A stretch of DNA of 64,000 nucleotides, taken from positions 1 to 64,000 of the forward strand of contig NZ_QAIL01000024.1 of the NCBI RefSeq assembly GCF_003061025.1, in the 5' to 3' direction. The notes under the pieces are model-generated. The model made no database searches, was not told the DNA's origin, and saw nothing but the letters and a program-made list of their open reading frames with translations. The translations under genes were made by a program, and so were the position numbers. This document shows positions 26,997 through 36,582 of this stretch, piece after piece (position 1 is the first letter of the stretch; the number at the start of each line of letters is the position of its first letter). Origin of the DNA: Pedobacter sp. HMWF019 (GTDB taxonomy: Bacteria; Bacteroidota; Bacteroidia; Sphingobacteriales; Sphingobacteriaceae).

Positions 26997-29900
26997 TTAG
27001 AAATTAACATTTAAACCAAGGGTGTAGGTTCTGGAATTCGGATAATCAAACATGGCCTCGCCATTACTGTCTTCCGGATCAAAACCCTTCCATTTTGTCC
27101 AGGTCAGTAAGTTACTACCTTGAACGAATACGCTCACCCCACTGATAAATTTAGTGCGGGAAAGCAAAGACTTCGGAAACGCATAACTTAAGTTTACATT
27201 TCTGAGCCTGATGTATGAAGCATCCTGAATATCTTTTGAAGAGTAGCTCCTTTTGGCATCAAACCTTGGCAGCAGAGCCTGATCACCAGGTTTTTCCCAT
27301 CTGTCGTACAACATTCTAACCGATTGGTTACTGGTTGCAAAACTTGGGTTTTCATTGTAATAATCTTCATTATTATAACGGTACACATGATTTGCAAAAC
27401 TGAACAAGGCCGTTAATGATAGTCCTTTATAATTTAACATGGTATTAAAGCCTCCTGTAAACGGGGGATAAAGCGAGCCAAACTGAGCCACGCTCATGGT
27501 GGTCGCGTTATAATCGGTTGTTTTAACACCCTCTTTGGTATAATATAAAGGATCTCCCGTCTGAGGATCCACACCTGCCCATTTGGGTGCATATTGCGAA
27601 CCGAATGGCAGGCCTACCTGTACAAATTCGGAGTCGTGCAGCTCAAAGCCCTCCGACCCGCCCAAAGAAGTTACCCGGTTTTGGTTGTAGGCAAAATTAA
27701 AACCAACATTCCATTTCAGGTCTGTGTTGCGGATCACATCTACTTTAAAGTCAACTTCAACCCCTCTGTTACGCATCGAACCAGCATTCAGATTTAATAC
27801 ATCAACACCCGAAGTCAGGGATACCGGAAGATCCAGGAAAAGGTTTTTGGTCACCTTACTGTATACATCTGTGGTTAAATGGATACGGTTGTTCCAGATG
27901 TCGAGATCAAACCCGGCATTAAAATCCTTGGCATATTCCCAGTCGTAGTTTGCATTTCCATAGGCATAAGGATAAATCCCGCTGTTCCCTCCATAAGTAG
28001 TGGTAGAATAGGTAGACAAATACGTGAAATTACCGGGAAAAGGACTGGCTGTAGTACCGTAACTTACCCTGAACCGCAGGTCATTGATCAACTCATTTGA
28101 AGCCAGGAAGTTTTCTTTCTTCATATTCCAGGCTGCACCCAGCGAATAAAATCCATGCCATCTGTTTTTGGCAGGTAAAGTAGAAGAACCGTCATAACGG
28201 TAACTGGCATTTAAGGTATACCGGTCATCAAAGGTATATCTTCCCAAAGCAATATAGGAGATCAATGCATTTCTGGTACGTCCTCCACTAAATTCGGGAA
28301 TAAAATTATTGTCAGACGTCCCTGGAGTGGCACCTGCCGGTGTTCCCTGTAAGCGGGGGTCTATACCATAAGCCTTGTAGCCGAAATTACGGTAATGTTG
28401 TTTTGTAATTTCATAGAGCGCTGTCAGTTCAAAATTGTGTTTGTCTATCGTTTTCTGGTAAGTTAATCCAGATGTAGAGATCATGGAGAAATTACGTTTT
28501 AAGCCTTCACCAAAACTTCCCTTTTCCCCATTTTCGTTCGATCCGGAATAAGAATCCGGATTAACTGAATTCTCTGTGGTCGTTTCTCTGAAATCTATCC
28601 CCAGTCTGGTCTTCGCTGTCAGTTCAGGTGTGATCTTATAGTTTAAAGAAGCGCTCAGCAAGGTTTTGTACTGGTTGTCCTTACTTGTGGTATTCAACAT
28701 CCTTTCCAGTGCATTGCTTCCCTCTCTCTGATCGTAGATTTCGTACTGATCTTCATTGCCATAATGTACCAGAGTTCCGTCTGAAGCATATGGATTTTCA
28801 TAAGGCAAAGCATAGAAAAGGGCCGCCAAAGGATTGACACCCCTGCTTGAACCTTCCCGTTCTATATAACTAGACTCAGAATAACCCAGGCTGGTATTGA
28901 TACTTCCAGAAAACTTACCTGCATTAAAATCCACATTGTTTCTCAAAGAGTAGCGCTGAAGCCCTGACCTCACCGCTATTCCATCTTGTTTATAATAATT
29001 CAGGGAACTGTAAAAACGTACATTTTCATTTCCACCACTGGCATCTACCTGCTGTTCCATAAATTTACCTGTGCGAAAAAAGATATCTTTCCAATTGGTA
29101 TTGATCTTTCCAATGCTATCCAGGATAAAATCTGCGCGCTGTTTTTCAGCCGTTGTCTTTGTGGCATAATCCGGATTGTTCTTAGAGAATGTCCAGCCTG
29201 GCCCAATATCGGATCCGGTTTCCCGGCCAACCTCTTCTTCAAACTGCAGGCGTTGCGTGGTGTTCATCATGTCAAATTTTGGTGAGGTCAGCTTTGAAAT
29301 TCCATACTGGGATTTATAATTGAACTGAACTTTGCCAGATTTCCCCTTTTTAGTGGTGATGACAATCACCCCATTTGCGCCTTTAGAACCATACTGCGCT
29401 TTGGAGGTCGCATCTTTCAAAACCGTCACCGATTCAAAATCAGAAGGATTTAAGGTTTGAAAATAATCGGCTTCTATAGGCACGCCATCTACAATATACA
29501 GTGGGGAGGTGGTTCCGTTAATGGTACCTACACCCCTTAAAATCACTGTAGCACTCGTACCCGGTTGTCCGGAACCAGAAGACACCTGTAATCCAGGTAC
29601 CCTGCCCTGTAAAATCTGATCAAAGGTAGATAACGGCACCTGGCTCATTTCTTTTCCCGTAACCAGAGAAGAAGAAGAAGCCGATTGTTCTTTCTTGTAA
29701 TTGGTGTATCCTGTCACCGTTACTTCCTGCAGACTCTGACTGTCGGTTTTAAGGACAACATCAATCACCTTCCTTGCACCAATTTGCTGGACCTGCCGGG
29801 TATAACCTATAAAAGAAAACTCAAGGCTGGCCGCCGCATCAGCTATCCGTATCGAATACTGACCATTTACATCTGTGGCAACGGCCACAGTGGAACCTGA

Positions 29901-30350
29901 AACCTTTACCGAAACCCCAGGCAGAGGAAGACCGGTTTCGTCCACGACTTTCCCGGTGATCACTACATCTTTTCTCTCCTGAGGCAAGGTTGGATAAATG
30001 ACGACAAGGTTACTCTCCTTTAGGCTATAGGTAAGCCGTGTGTCCTTAAGGATCTGACCCAGTGCCTCCTCCAGGGAAACCTCTCTCACGTCCAATGAGG
30101 TCTTGTTATTGATGGCCTCGGTATTGTTACTGTACACAAAACGATACTCCGTTTGTTTTTCTATCGCTTTCAGCAAGACTTTAACACTTGTTCCGCTTGC
30201 TTTTAAAGTGATTTTCTGCTGGGCAAATCCGGCAGCAGAAACCTGCATGCCTAAGAAGAGCAGCATACAGCCTGTGATTTTGATACTTAGCCATATCCTG
30301 CTGGTTAAGGAATATTGACCAAATTGTTCTAAAAGTAGGTGTTTTCTCAT
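26997..30350 (-). CDS. susC: SusC-like TonB-dependent transporter with STN signalling domain
   Basis: The 1117-residue outer-membrane transporter has a long-n-region signal peptide (about 1-44), an STN domain (about 48-118, VLLKAIEKQTEYRFVYS), a carboxypeptidase-regulatory-like domain (about 128-205), the plug, and a 22-strand barrel. STN domains contact FecR anti-sigma factors, and a FecR gene lies 31 bases upstream. That means substrate binding outside can be signalled to the sigma factor. It is followed by susD and the two beta-aspartyl peptidases, so the cargo is probably cyanophycin fragments or beta-aspartyl peptides. Confidence 0.94.
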   Translation of the reverse strand: MRKHLLLEQFGQYSLTSRIWLSIKITGCMLLFLGMQVSAAGFAQQKITLKASGTSVKVLLKAIEKQTEYRFVYSNNTEAINNKTSLDVREVSLEEALGQILKDTRLTYSLKESNLVVIYPTLPQERKDVVITGKVVDETGLPLPGVSVKVSGSTVAVATDVNGQYSIRIADAAASLEFSFIGYTRQVQQIGARKVIDVVLKTDSQSLQEVTVTGYTNYKKEQSASSSSLVTGKEMSQVPLSTFDQILQGRVPGLQVSSGSGQPGTSATVILRGVGTINGTTSPLYIVDGVPIEADYFQTLNPSDFESVTVLKDATSKAQYGSKGANGVIVITTKKGKSGKVQFNYKSQYGISKLTSPKFDMMNTTQRLQFEEEVGRETGSDIGPGWTFSKNNPDYATKTTAEKQRADFILDSIGKINTNWKDIFFRTGKFMEQQVDASGGNENVRFYSSLNYYKQDGIAVRSGLQRYSLRNNVDFNAGKFSGSINTSLGYSESSYIEREGSSRGVNPLAALFYALPYENPYASDGTLVHYGNEDQYEIYDQREGSNALERMLNTTSKDNQYKTLLSASLNYKITPELTAKTRLGIDFRETTTENSVNPDSYSGSNENGEKGSFGEGLKRNFSMISTSGLTYQKTIDKHNFELTALYEITKQHYRNFGYKAYGIDPRLQGTPAGATPGTSDNNFIPEFSGGRTRNALISYIALGRYTFDDRYTLNASYRYDGSSTLPAKNRWHGFYSLGAAWNMKKENFLASNELINDLRFRVSYGTTASPFPGNFTYLSTYSTTTYGGNSGIYPYAYGNANYDWEYAKDFNAGFDLDIWNNRIHLTTDVYSKVTKNLFLDLPVSLTSGVDVLNLNAGSMRNRGVEVDFKVDVIRNTDLKWNVGFNFAYNQNRVTSLGGSEGFELHDSEFVQVGLPFGSQYAPKWAGVDPQTGDPLYYTKEGVKTTDYNATTMSVAQFGSLYPPFTGGFNTMLNYKGLSLTALFSFANHVYRYNNEDYYNENPSFATSNQSVRMLYDRWEKPGDQALLPRFDAKRSYSSKDIQDASYIRLRNVNLSYAFPKSLLSRTKFISGVSVFVQGSNLLTWTKWKGFDPEDSNGEAMFDYPNSRTYTLGLNVNF

Positions 30351-30381
30351 AGTTGTTTGGTTTGGTTGTGGTTAGTTTGGG

Positions 30382-31491
30382 TTATTTTGTCAACACAATA
30401 CGGTTGCTTTCTGTTCTGAAATGGAAAGGATAAGATAGTTGCAGGGCCTCCAGTGTTTTCAAAATAGTTTCGTTTTCAAAAACACCTGAGTAATGGTAGT
30501 TTCCGACCTCCTCATCTGCAATAACGATTTGAATTCCATACCAATCCTGAAGTTTTCTGGCAATAACAGAAAGTGGAAGGTTATCGATATCAAGTCGTTT
30601 CTTAATCCATTGGATCTCTTCCGGCTCCTTTGACAAGCCTTTAGTTTGTAGTTCTGATATTTTATACGCCTTCTTAACCGCTGCCTCCGAATGCTGCTCC
30701 GGCAAATACCTGGTCAGCAGCTTCTGATTAGGCTTTAGCACCACAAAATAGCCCGGAAGTTGCCTGGAATCTATACGTACACTTCCGCGGATCAGTGCAG
30801 TTTCCATAGATTTTGACCCCTGGTAAGCTTTTACATTAAAAGAAGTCCCGAGGACTTTGATGTCGTTAAAAGCAGTATGTACAATAAAAGGGTGTGCGGA
30901 GTCGTGCTTAACGTCAAAGAAAGCTTCACCATTTAACCAAAGTTCTCGGTTTTCCTGATCAAAATCTTTCAAAAGACTGATAGCACTTTCCCTGGCCAGG
31001 GTAATGACAGTGCCATCTTTAAGTACAATCGTTTTCCGTAATGCTTTTCCAGAAGAAAAGCGTTCTCCTCCCTGATAAATATTGCTGATCTGATTTTCAA
31101 AGGGATGACGGAAAAGATAAACTAATATAAAGGCCATCAGGATGGCGGCAGCGATACCAGAATACCAATAAAAAGAACCGCTTCTGATGCGTGTTGTTAC
31201 TAAAGCAGCTGGTTCCGATTCACCTTCGGTCATAAAATGCTCTTTAAAAATCCCATTTTGAGTTAAACCTTCCTTTAATTGTTCCAGTTGCGCTGCCCGA
31301 TTGCCCTGCTCTGCATTCAACAGATGAACCAGACGTCTGGCTTCTGCTACTTCAGGAAGCTTATGTGGCAAACGGATAAGCCACTCTTTCCAGAACAATT
31401 CATCTTTCAAGTCCGTCCCGAGGCAATAACGCTGGAAAGATTCGCTACAAACAAGGTCTTCTACATTAAAATTATCTTCTGGAATTTGCAT
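30382..31491 (-). CDS. fecR: FecR-type anti-sigma factor
   Basis: The 369-residue inner-membrane protein has a cytoplasmic N-terminal part (about 1-105) that should hold the sigma factor, one membrane helix (about 107-127), a periplasmic FecR domain (about 140-250, including VLKDGTVITLARESAI and GTSFNVKAYQGS) and a C-terminal DUF4974-like region (about 285-369). It lies between its sigma factor and an STN-containing SusC, the standard three-part surface-signalling arrangement. Base 31492 onward to the sigma stop is a 74-base A/T-rich gap. Confidence 0.93.
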   Translation of the reverse strand: MQIPEDNFNVEDLVCSESFQRYCLGTDLKDELFWKEWLIRLPHKLPEVAEARRLVHLLNAEQGNRAAQLEQLKEGLTQNGIFKEHFMTEGESEPAALVTTRIRSGSFYWYSGIAAAILMAFILVYLFRHPFENQISNIYQGGERFSSGKALRKTIVLKDGTVITLARESAISLLKDFDQENRELWLNGEAFFDVKHDSAHPFIVHTAFNDIKVLGTSFNVKAYQGSKSMETALIRGSVRIDSRQLPGYFVVLKPNQKLLTRYLPEQHSEAAVKKAYKISELQTKGLSKEPEEIQWIKKRLDIDNLPLSVIARKLQDWYGIQIVIADEEVGNYHYSGVFENETILKTLEALQLSYPFHFRTESNRIVLTK

Positions 31492-31565
31492 AGCAAGAGG
31501 CTTTACTATACAGACGGAGAAATCCTATATTTTTCCTAAGGAATTTTTTGTTTTTTTTATGGCAC

Positions 31566-32111
31566 TTACTTCAGCAGCCTTCTAAGCACTTTAATGGCAT
31601 CATAAATGGTATTATAAGAAGTTTTTATAGTTTGAGAAGTCCGCTCTGCGATTTGCTCATAGCTCAATCCCTCGAAAAATTTCAGCCGGACCAATTCCAT
31701 CTGCCTTGGGCTGAGCTGCTGAATAGCCAGGCCTAGTTTCTTTTTCAGATCATCATCCTGCTGCACACGAATCAGAATCTCCTCATAAGGCAGTTCTTCT
31801 TCCTCCGCAATCATTTTACTCAGGGCATTATTGGTACGATCCTGGTAAAAGATCTGGTCGAGGATACACCTTTTTAGCGTGGTCATCAAATAAGATCTAA
31901 CATGGTCTACCTGTGGAAGACGGGAGCGTTTTTCCCATATGTTCAAAAATATCTGATTGACCGCATCTTTAACCAGTTCGTGGTCGGGATGTATTTTCAA
32001 GCCATAACGGATCAAATGAAAGTACATGAGGTTGTACAATTCAAATAGCGCCTGCTTGTCGCCCAGTCGCATTTGTTCCCAGAACTTACGGTCATCTTCT
32101 TCAAAAAGCAT
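31566..32111 (-). CDS. ECF-type RNA polymerase sigma factor
   Basis: The 181-residue protein has sigma-70 region 2 (about 20-90, with FELYNLMYFHLIRYG and DAVNQIFLNIWEKR) and region 4 (about 125-178, LSPRQMELVRLKFFEGLSYEQIAE). It is expected to drive the downstream fecR/susCD/peptidase genes when released by FecR. I start at Met 32111 (MLFEEDDRKFW). The frame stays open to 32486, but the added 125 residues overlap the upstream barrel gene and have no sigma character. The gap to that gene is 28 bases. Confidence 0.92.
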   Translation of the reverse strand: MLFEEDDRKFWEQMRLGDKQALFELYNLMYFHLIRYGLKIHPDHELVKDAVNQIFLNIWEKRSRLPQVDHVRSYLMTTLKRCILDQIFYQDRTNNALSKMIAEEEELPYEEILIRVQQDDDLKKKLGLAIQQLSPRQMELVRLKFFEGLSYEQIAERTSQTIKTSYNTIYDAIKVLRRLLK

Positions 32112-32139
32112 ATTTGCTTCTGAAGATAGGAAAACCGAA

Positions 32140-34737
32140 TCAGAAATCCACATGTATCCTGGCCCTAATTCCCCATTTGGGTACATCCGGGTGATCCAGG
32201 TAGGTAAATCTCCGCACATAGTCAACACGAAGAATTTTAAAGATGTTTGAAATACCAATGCTGCCTTCCATATAAGGTGTCCGATCCAGTGCAAAAGAAG
32301 TTTGCCTGTTTTCGCGATCGCGCTGAAAACGAAAAAGATCAGGATCATTTTGTGGCAGGTTCTTGGCTGAAATACCACCATACAAAATTTTGAACGAGGC
32401 AACTTCACGAAGCTGCAGCTTTTTAACCAGAGGGATTTTGTTAAAAAAGAATCCGTTAAAGGCATGATCAATATGCAAACTGGCATAACGATCGCTCATA
32501 AACTCCATAAAATTCATCAGATTATAGGATTGCGGCTGATAGGCGTAGGTCTGATTCGCCCGGTGAATCACCAGCAAGGGAAAAGGTACCTTACCAAAAA
32601 CAGCTCCCCCTTCCAGCATCAGGTCGGAATGTCCAAATGGAGCCACATATAACCTCTTAAAAATATTCAGAGAAAGGTTCTGGTAGTTGTAATCACCGCC
32701 AAGGAGACCTTTGAAACCCGCGCCTGCTCGTAATGTAAATATGGGGAACTCATTTCTTATAGGCCTGCGAAAACGCTTGCCCTGGTAAAACTGCTCATGA
32801 GGTGCCCATCGCAACTCTGTCACAAATTCAGAAAGCTGGATACTTTTGACAATCCTGTCTTCCTCATTCGCTGTCCTGAAAACCAATCCGCCCGCAGGAT
32901 CAAGTTCCTGGTTCCTGTAGCCGGCGCGCAGAGAGAAGTGATCTTTAGTTTCCTGAAAATATTCTGCAGACCATTTTCGGTTATACAGCCATTTATCATT
33001 TAAACCTCTTTTAAACGACAGCAAAAAGTTGTCATCCTCTATAAAATTCAGATCCTGCCCCGGAATTTGAGTCTCATAGCTATGCCTAAGTGTAAAAGTA
33101 CTTACGGGAAATTGGTAAACGCCTGAAGGTTTAAAAGAATAGGTGGCACCCAAAGCATATTTCCATTGCTCGTCACGAAGGCCATAAGCAAGATGCCCTT
33201 CCAGTACCACTTTCTGACTAAAGTCATCATTTGTCCGCCCACTAATCCTGAACCGCCGACCCTCTACATGGTTAAAGCTATAAAATGACCCAACAGGGCC
33301 GATATCAATAAAGCCTACCTTCTGATATCCCGACAAGACAAAGGCGGTAAATCCCATCATGGTCTTGAACCTGGAAGATTGCTTTAAGCTGTCGATATTC
33401 TTATAAGCATTTTTTTCCAGCGGAGACAATTCTTCAGGCCGGCTAAAAGGAAGGTTTTGAGCACTTGTTCCGGAACCTGGGAAATCTTCCAAATCTTGCA
33501 CGGCCAAACCAATCCGGTAGTCGTCGTTTAAAATAGTCTTTTCTCCAAAAATACTGTACTTCCCTTTAAATAGACCGAGATCCATGGCCATTACACTTTT
33601 AGAGATATGGTATTTACCATCCAGGGCAGATGCATAACTGACCTTAATCTGAAGATCCTTAACCCAATTGAGATTGATCTCCTTGTTGATAGACAGACTG
33701 GCGTGCTGAACCGCATAACGACCATCCAGGCTAATATAAAGTTCTCCCATAAACAGGATGTCCTGCTTATTTCTGGGGCTAAACATCAGGTGTACTACAG
33801 GCACTCCATCACGCTTCAGGCTATCTATAATGAAATATTTATAAAACTCAGGCGCCAGTGGAGCCACCGGGCTCAGAAATTTCTGCCCTCCAAGGCCGAT
33901 ATCGTGTTCATAAATATCTATAGGCTGATAAATCCTTTCCAGGTATTGATCAATACCATCTTCATCAAAATATTGATCAATCCTGGATTCCTTACGGTCT
34001 AAAAACTTCACTTTATCCTTATCCGCTTGTTCCTTCCGGATATGCTGGCTTAACTTTTCCTGCATAAAAACAGGAACCAGCGTTTTTCCAGGCTGAAGAA
34101 TAGTATCTGCCGTTTTCGCTAAAAAAGGAAATTTGCTTAAAAGGGAAGATTTTGATCTCAATTCATTTGGTATACTGATCGACAGATTCAATTTTTCATA
34201 CTGCCTGAAACTTATTTCCTGGTTTGAAGGACCAATATTCTGTTCTTTATGTGCAATCACTTTCCGAATCAACTCCACAGCTTCATTGCCCCGGTTTTTA
34301 TAGCGGGGCCGTTGACTGGCCTGAATATTTACCCCTTCCAGCTGCTGGGCATTTTCTTCAAGTTCGATCAGTAGATTTTCCGTTAAAGAATGCCCCAGAG
34401 AATGTTCCTGGGTTTTAAATCCTATTGCAGAAAACCTGATAACTTTTACTGCCTTCCCCGTGCTGATTTTGAAACGCCCATCAGGATCAGAGACCACGCC
34501 ACCAGGAACGCCTGCGAGAACTACACTTACCGAAGGGATGGCTTGCTTGGTTACCTTATCTTTAATGGTACCTGTCACCGTAATGATTTGCCCTGTAACC
34601 TTCAGGGTAGAAAAAAAGAATAATAGCAGAAGGACGAGTCGGCAATCTATAACAGGACTTGGATAAAAGCTCCAACGACAAGAGGAAGAGGCCTTAAAAA
34701 AAGGGGATACACGCAACAATCTTAACAACAAGGGCAT
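32140..34737 (-). CDS. DUF5686-type outer-membrane protein with CarboxypepD-reg domain
   Basis: An 865-residue protein: a hydrophobic segment (about 34-48) that may be a signal peptide, a carboxypeptidase-regulatory-like beta domain (about 50-130, with GTIKDKVTKQAIPSVSVVL), then a long region of DUF5686 type that looks like an outer-membrane barrel (ending RIRARIHVDF). The function is unknown; the family is widespread in Bacteroidota. The 33 residues ahead of the hydrophobic stretch are unusual for a signal peptide, so the true start may differ, but no other Met is available. It lies 28 bases before the sigma gene on the same strand and may read into it. Confidence 0.8.
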   Translation of the reverse strand: MPLLLRLLRVSPFFKASSSCRWSFYPSPVIDCRLVLLLLFFFSTLKVTGQIITVTGTIKDKVTKQAIPSVSVVLAGVPGGVVSDPDGRFKISTGKAVKVIRFSAIGFKTQEHSLGHSLTENLLIELEENAQQLEGVNIQASQRPRYKNRGNEAVELIRKVIAHKEQNIGPSNQEISFRQYEKLNLSISIPNELRSKSSLLSKFPFLAKTADTILQPGKTLVPVFMQEKLSQHIRKEQADKDKVKFLDRKESRIDQYFDEDGIDQYLERIYQPIDIYEHDIGLGGQKFLSPVAPLAPEFYKYFIIDSLKRDGVPVVHLMFSPRNKQDILFMGELYISLDGRYAVQHASLSINKEINLNWVKDLQIKVSYASALDGKYHISKSVMAMDLGLFKGKYSIFGEKTILNDDYRIGLAVQDLEDFPGSGTSAQNLPFSRPEELSPLEKNAYKNIDSLKQSSRFKTMMGFTAFVLSGYQKVGFIDIGPVGSFYSFNHVEGRRFRISGRTNDDFSQKVVLEGHLAYGLRDEQWKYALGATYSFKPSGVYQFPVSTFTLRHSYETQIPGQDLNFIEDDNFLLSFKRGLNDKWLYNRKWSAEYFQETKDHFSLRAGYRNQELDPAGGLVFRTANEEDRIVKSIQLSEFVTELRWAPHEQFYQGKRFRRPIRNEFPIFTLRAGAGFKGLLGGDYNYQNLSLNIFKRLYVAPFGHSDLMLEGGAVFGKVPFPLLVIHRANQTYAYQPQSYNLMNFMEFMSDRYASLHIDHAFNGFFFNKIPLVKKLQLREVASFKILYGGISAKNLPQNDPDLFRFQRDRENRQTSFALDRTPYMEGSIGISNIFKILRVDYVRRFTYLDHPDVPKWGIRARIHVDF

Positions 34738-34913
34738 AAAAGAAATTTAATATAAATGCATTTACAATAGGACAACTTGCCTCCATTTTACCCTTACTCC
34801 TTAAAGAAAGAAATACGAAAAGACACCATGAATCCGAAGAGGTATATCTTCATATACAACCACCAGAGTGTGCAGGACTAGTTCAAAAAATTGTAAATAT
34901 TTATATTAATGAA
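34738..34913. other. Gene-free gap between mtgA and the DUF5686 gene
   Basis: The gap is A/T-rich. It must hold the promoter of the DUF5686 gene, but no clear TAnnTTTG box is visible. GTATAT-CTTC-ATATAC (34842-34857) could form a short hairpin downstream of mtgA. Nothing else is recognised. Confidence 0.4.
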
Positions 34914-35636
34914 TTAGAAGTCAAGAGGCCCCAATCTTCGCATGTTTCGCATGATCAGATATTGACGGTGCTGAATATAGCGGGTTGGGTGTGCCGGTGT
35001 CCAGCGTAAAGGATTTGGAAAACAAGCGGCAATCAATGCGGCCTCGGCACGGCTTAACGAGCTGCAGGATTTACCATAGTAAGCCTGGGAAGCGGCCTCA
35101 GCACCATAGATCCCATCACCCATTTCTATTACGTTCAAGTAAACTTCCAATATCCGTTCTTTGCTCCACAGCACCTCAATCAGCAAGGTAAAATAGGCTT
35201 CAAATCCCTTACGGATCCAGGAACGTCCGGGCCAAAGGAATACATTTTTAGCGGTTTGTTGAGAAATGGTACTTCCTCCTTTTACTTTTTTCCCTTTTTC
35301 ATTGCTTTCGTAGGCTTTTTCAATTGCTTTAATATCAAAACCCATATGCTTCAGAAAAAGCTGGTCTTCGGCAGATACAGCTGCCCTTTTCATATTGTCT
35401 GAAATATCATCAAAACGCATCCACTTTTTATCGGTCTTAAAGGTCTTTCCTGCGGTTTTCCGTTCAATATTACGTTCAATCATCAGCAAGGTAATTGGTG
35501 GATTGATAAAACGGTAAGCCAATACCCATAAGATACTCACACTTAAAAACCAGATCAGGATCCGGCTCAGTATTGAAGTTATTTTTTTTACAAGAGGTGA
35601 TTTAGTCTTTGCCGCCGAACGTTTTTTTTGTGCCAT
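34914..35636 (-). CDS. mtgA: Monofunctional peptidoglycan glycosyltransferase
   Basis: MtgA polymerises lipid II without a transpeptidase domain. The 240-residue protein has a Lys-rich N-terminus, one membrane helix (about 25-45) and the GT51 domain, with the catalytic Glu in AAVSAEDQLFLKHMGFD and the motifs KGGSTISQQTAKN and ILEVYLNVIEMGDGIYG. It stands alone on the minus strand and diverges from the gene at 35770. Confidence 0.95.
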   Translation of the reverse strand: MAQKKRSAAKTKSPLVKKITSILSRILIWFLSVSILWVLAYRFINPPITLLMIERNIERKTAGKTFKTDKKWMRFDDISDNMKRAAVSAEDQLFLKHMGFDIKAIEKAYESNEKGKKVKGGSTISQQTAKNVFLWPGRSWIRKGFEAYFTLLIEVLWSKERILEVYLNVIEMGDGIYGAEAASQAYYGKSCSSLSRAEAALIAACFPNPLRWTPAHPTRYIQHRQYLIMRNMRRLGPLDF

Positions 35637-35769
35637 TGCCCAAAGGTAAGAAAAACATCAATTCGCTTTATAAATCCTTCTTTGCTGCGCTCAAAGTTCT
35701 TAAATAATTCTCTAAATTTGCGCTTACACAGGCCCCTATTAACCAGGTCTTAACTGACAACAAATTGAT

Positions 35770-36060
35770 ATGAAGTTTACAGCATCCCGTCTTTCAGAAG
35801 GCAACAAGGTTTTTCCGACTGAGATTTATTTAGAAGAAAACAGTATTGAGATTAAATCACCGGGATTATTCAGCGGAGATTCAAAATATCTTAACTACGA
35901 AGACATTACTTCCATTGAAGTAGACACGCCTATGATCGGTTTTTCTACGCTAAGGCTTTTCCTGAACGGAAATAAGGTAGAAGTGAGCGGCTTTTCTAAG
36001 AGCGACATCAAGAAGATCAGACAAATGATCGATGAAGCCAGAAGCAAAAGACGAAGATAA
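35770..36060 (+). CDS. Small PH-like domain protein of unknown function
   Basis: The 96-residue protein is mostly predicted beta strands followed by a C-terminal helix (SKSDIKKIRQMIDEARSKRRR split across the last 21 residues). Segments like NSIEIKSPGLFSGDSKYLNYEDITSI resemble small bacterial PH-like folds. It has no signal peptide. The function is unknown. A strong bidirectional terminator follows. Confidence 0.75.
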   Translation: MKFTASRLSEGNKVFPTEIYLEENSIEIKSPGLFSGDSKYLNYEDITSIEVDTPMIGFSTLRLFLNGNKVEVSGFSKSDIKKIRQMIDEARSKRRR

Positions 36061-36077
36061 ATTCAAAAATAAGACAT

Positions 36078-36114
36078 AAAAAAAAGCTTCCTGAAAATCA
36101 GGAAGCTTTTTTTT
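36078..36114. terminator. Bidirectional terminator
   Basis: AGCTTCCTGA (36085-36094), loop AAA, TCAGGAAGCT (36098-36107), flanked by A7 and T7. It serves the plus-strand 35770 gene and the minus-strand ribosomal operon, whose last gene ends 15 bases away. Confidence 0.92.
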
Positions 36115-36128
36115 ATGTTGTATTAAGA

Positions 36129-36572
36129 TTACTCAGCTACAACTTCGAAAGGAACTTTAACTTTCACTTCTTTGTGCAAGTTTAAGTTGGCAACATATTC
36201 ACCAACAAATTTAGGCTCAGTTTCGAAAGTGATACGGCGACGATCAACATCAAAACCTTGTTGTTTCAATGCATCAGCAATCATAATCGTGTTTACAGCA
36301 CCAAAAATCTTACCTGTCTCACCAGCTTTAGCACCGATTGTCAATTTAACCTCAGTTAAACGCTCAGCAATGCCTTCAGCATCTTTCTTAATTTTATCTT
36401 GTTTAAAAGCAGCTTGCTTCAGGTTTTCAGCCAATACTTTTTTAGCTGAAGGTGTAGCCAACTGACCAAATCCTTGAGGAATCAGGTAGTTACGACCATA
36501 ACCTGGCTTTACTGTAACGATATCATCTTTCTCCCCTAGGGATTTGATATCTTGTTTTAAAATAATTTCCAT
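36129..36572 (-). CDS. rplI: 50S ribosomal protein L9
   Basis: The 147-residue protein has the L9 N-terminal domain (MEIILKQDIKSLGEKDDIV, GYGRNYLIPQGFG), a connecting helix, and the C-terminal RNA-binding domain. It is the third gene of the conserved rpsF-rpsR-rplI operon, 10 bases after rpsR. Confidence 0.98.
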   Translation of the reverse strand: MEIILKQDIKSLGEKDDIVTVKPGYGRNYLIPQGFGQLATPSAKKVLAENLKQAAFKQDKIKKDAEGIAERLTEVKLTIGAKAGETGKIFGAVNTIMIADALKQQGFDVDRRRITFETEPKFVGEYVANLNLHKEVKVKVPFEVVAE

Positions 36573-36582
36573 CTCTCAGTTC

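Noticed and set aside
32112-32486. N-terminal extension of the sigma factor frame
   Set aside because: It overlaps the upstream barrel gene almost entirely and lacks sigma-70 character; sigma region 2 begins after Met 32111.
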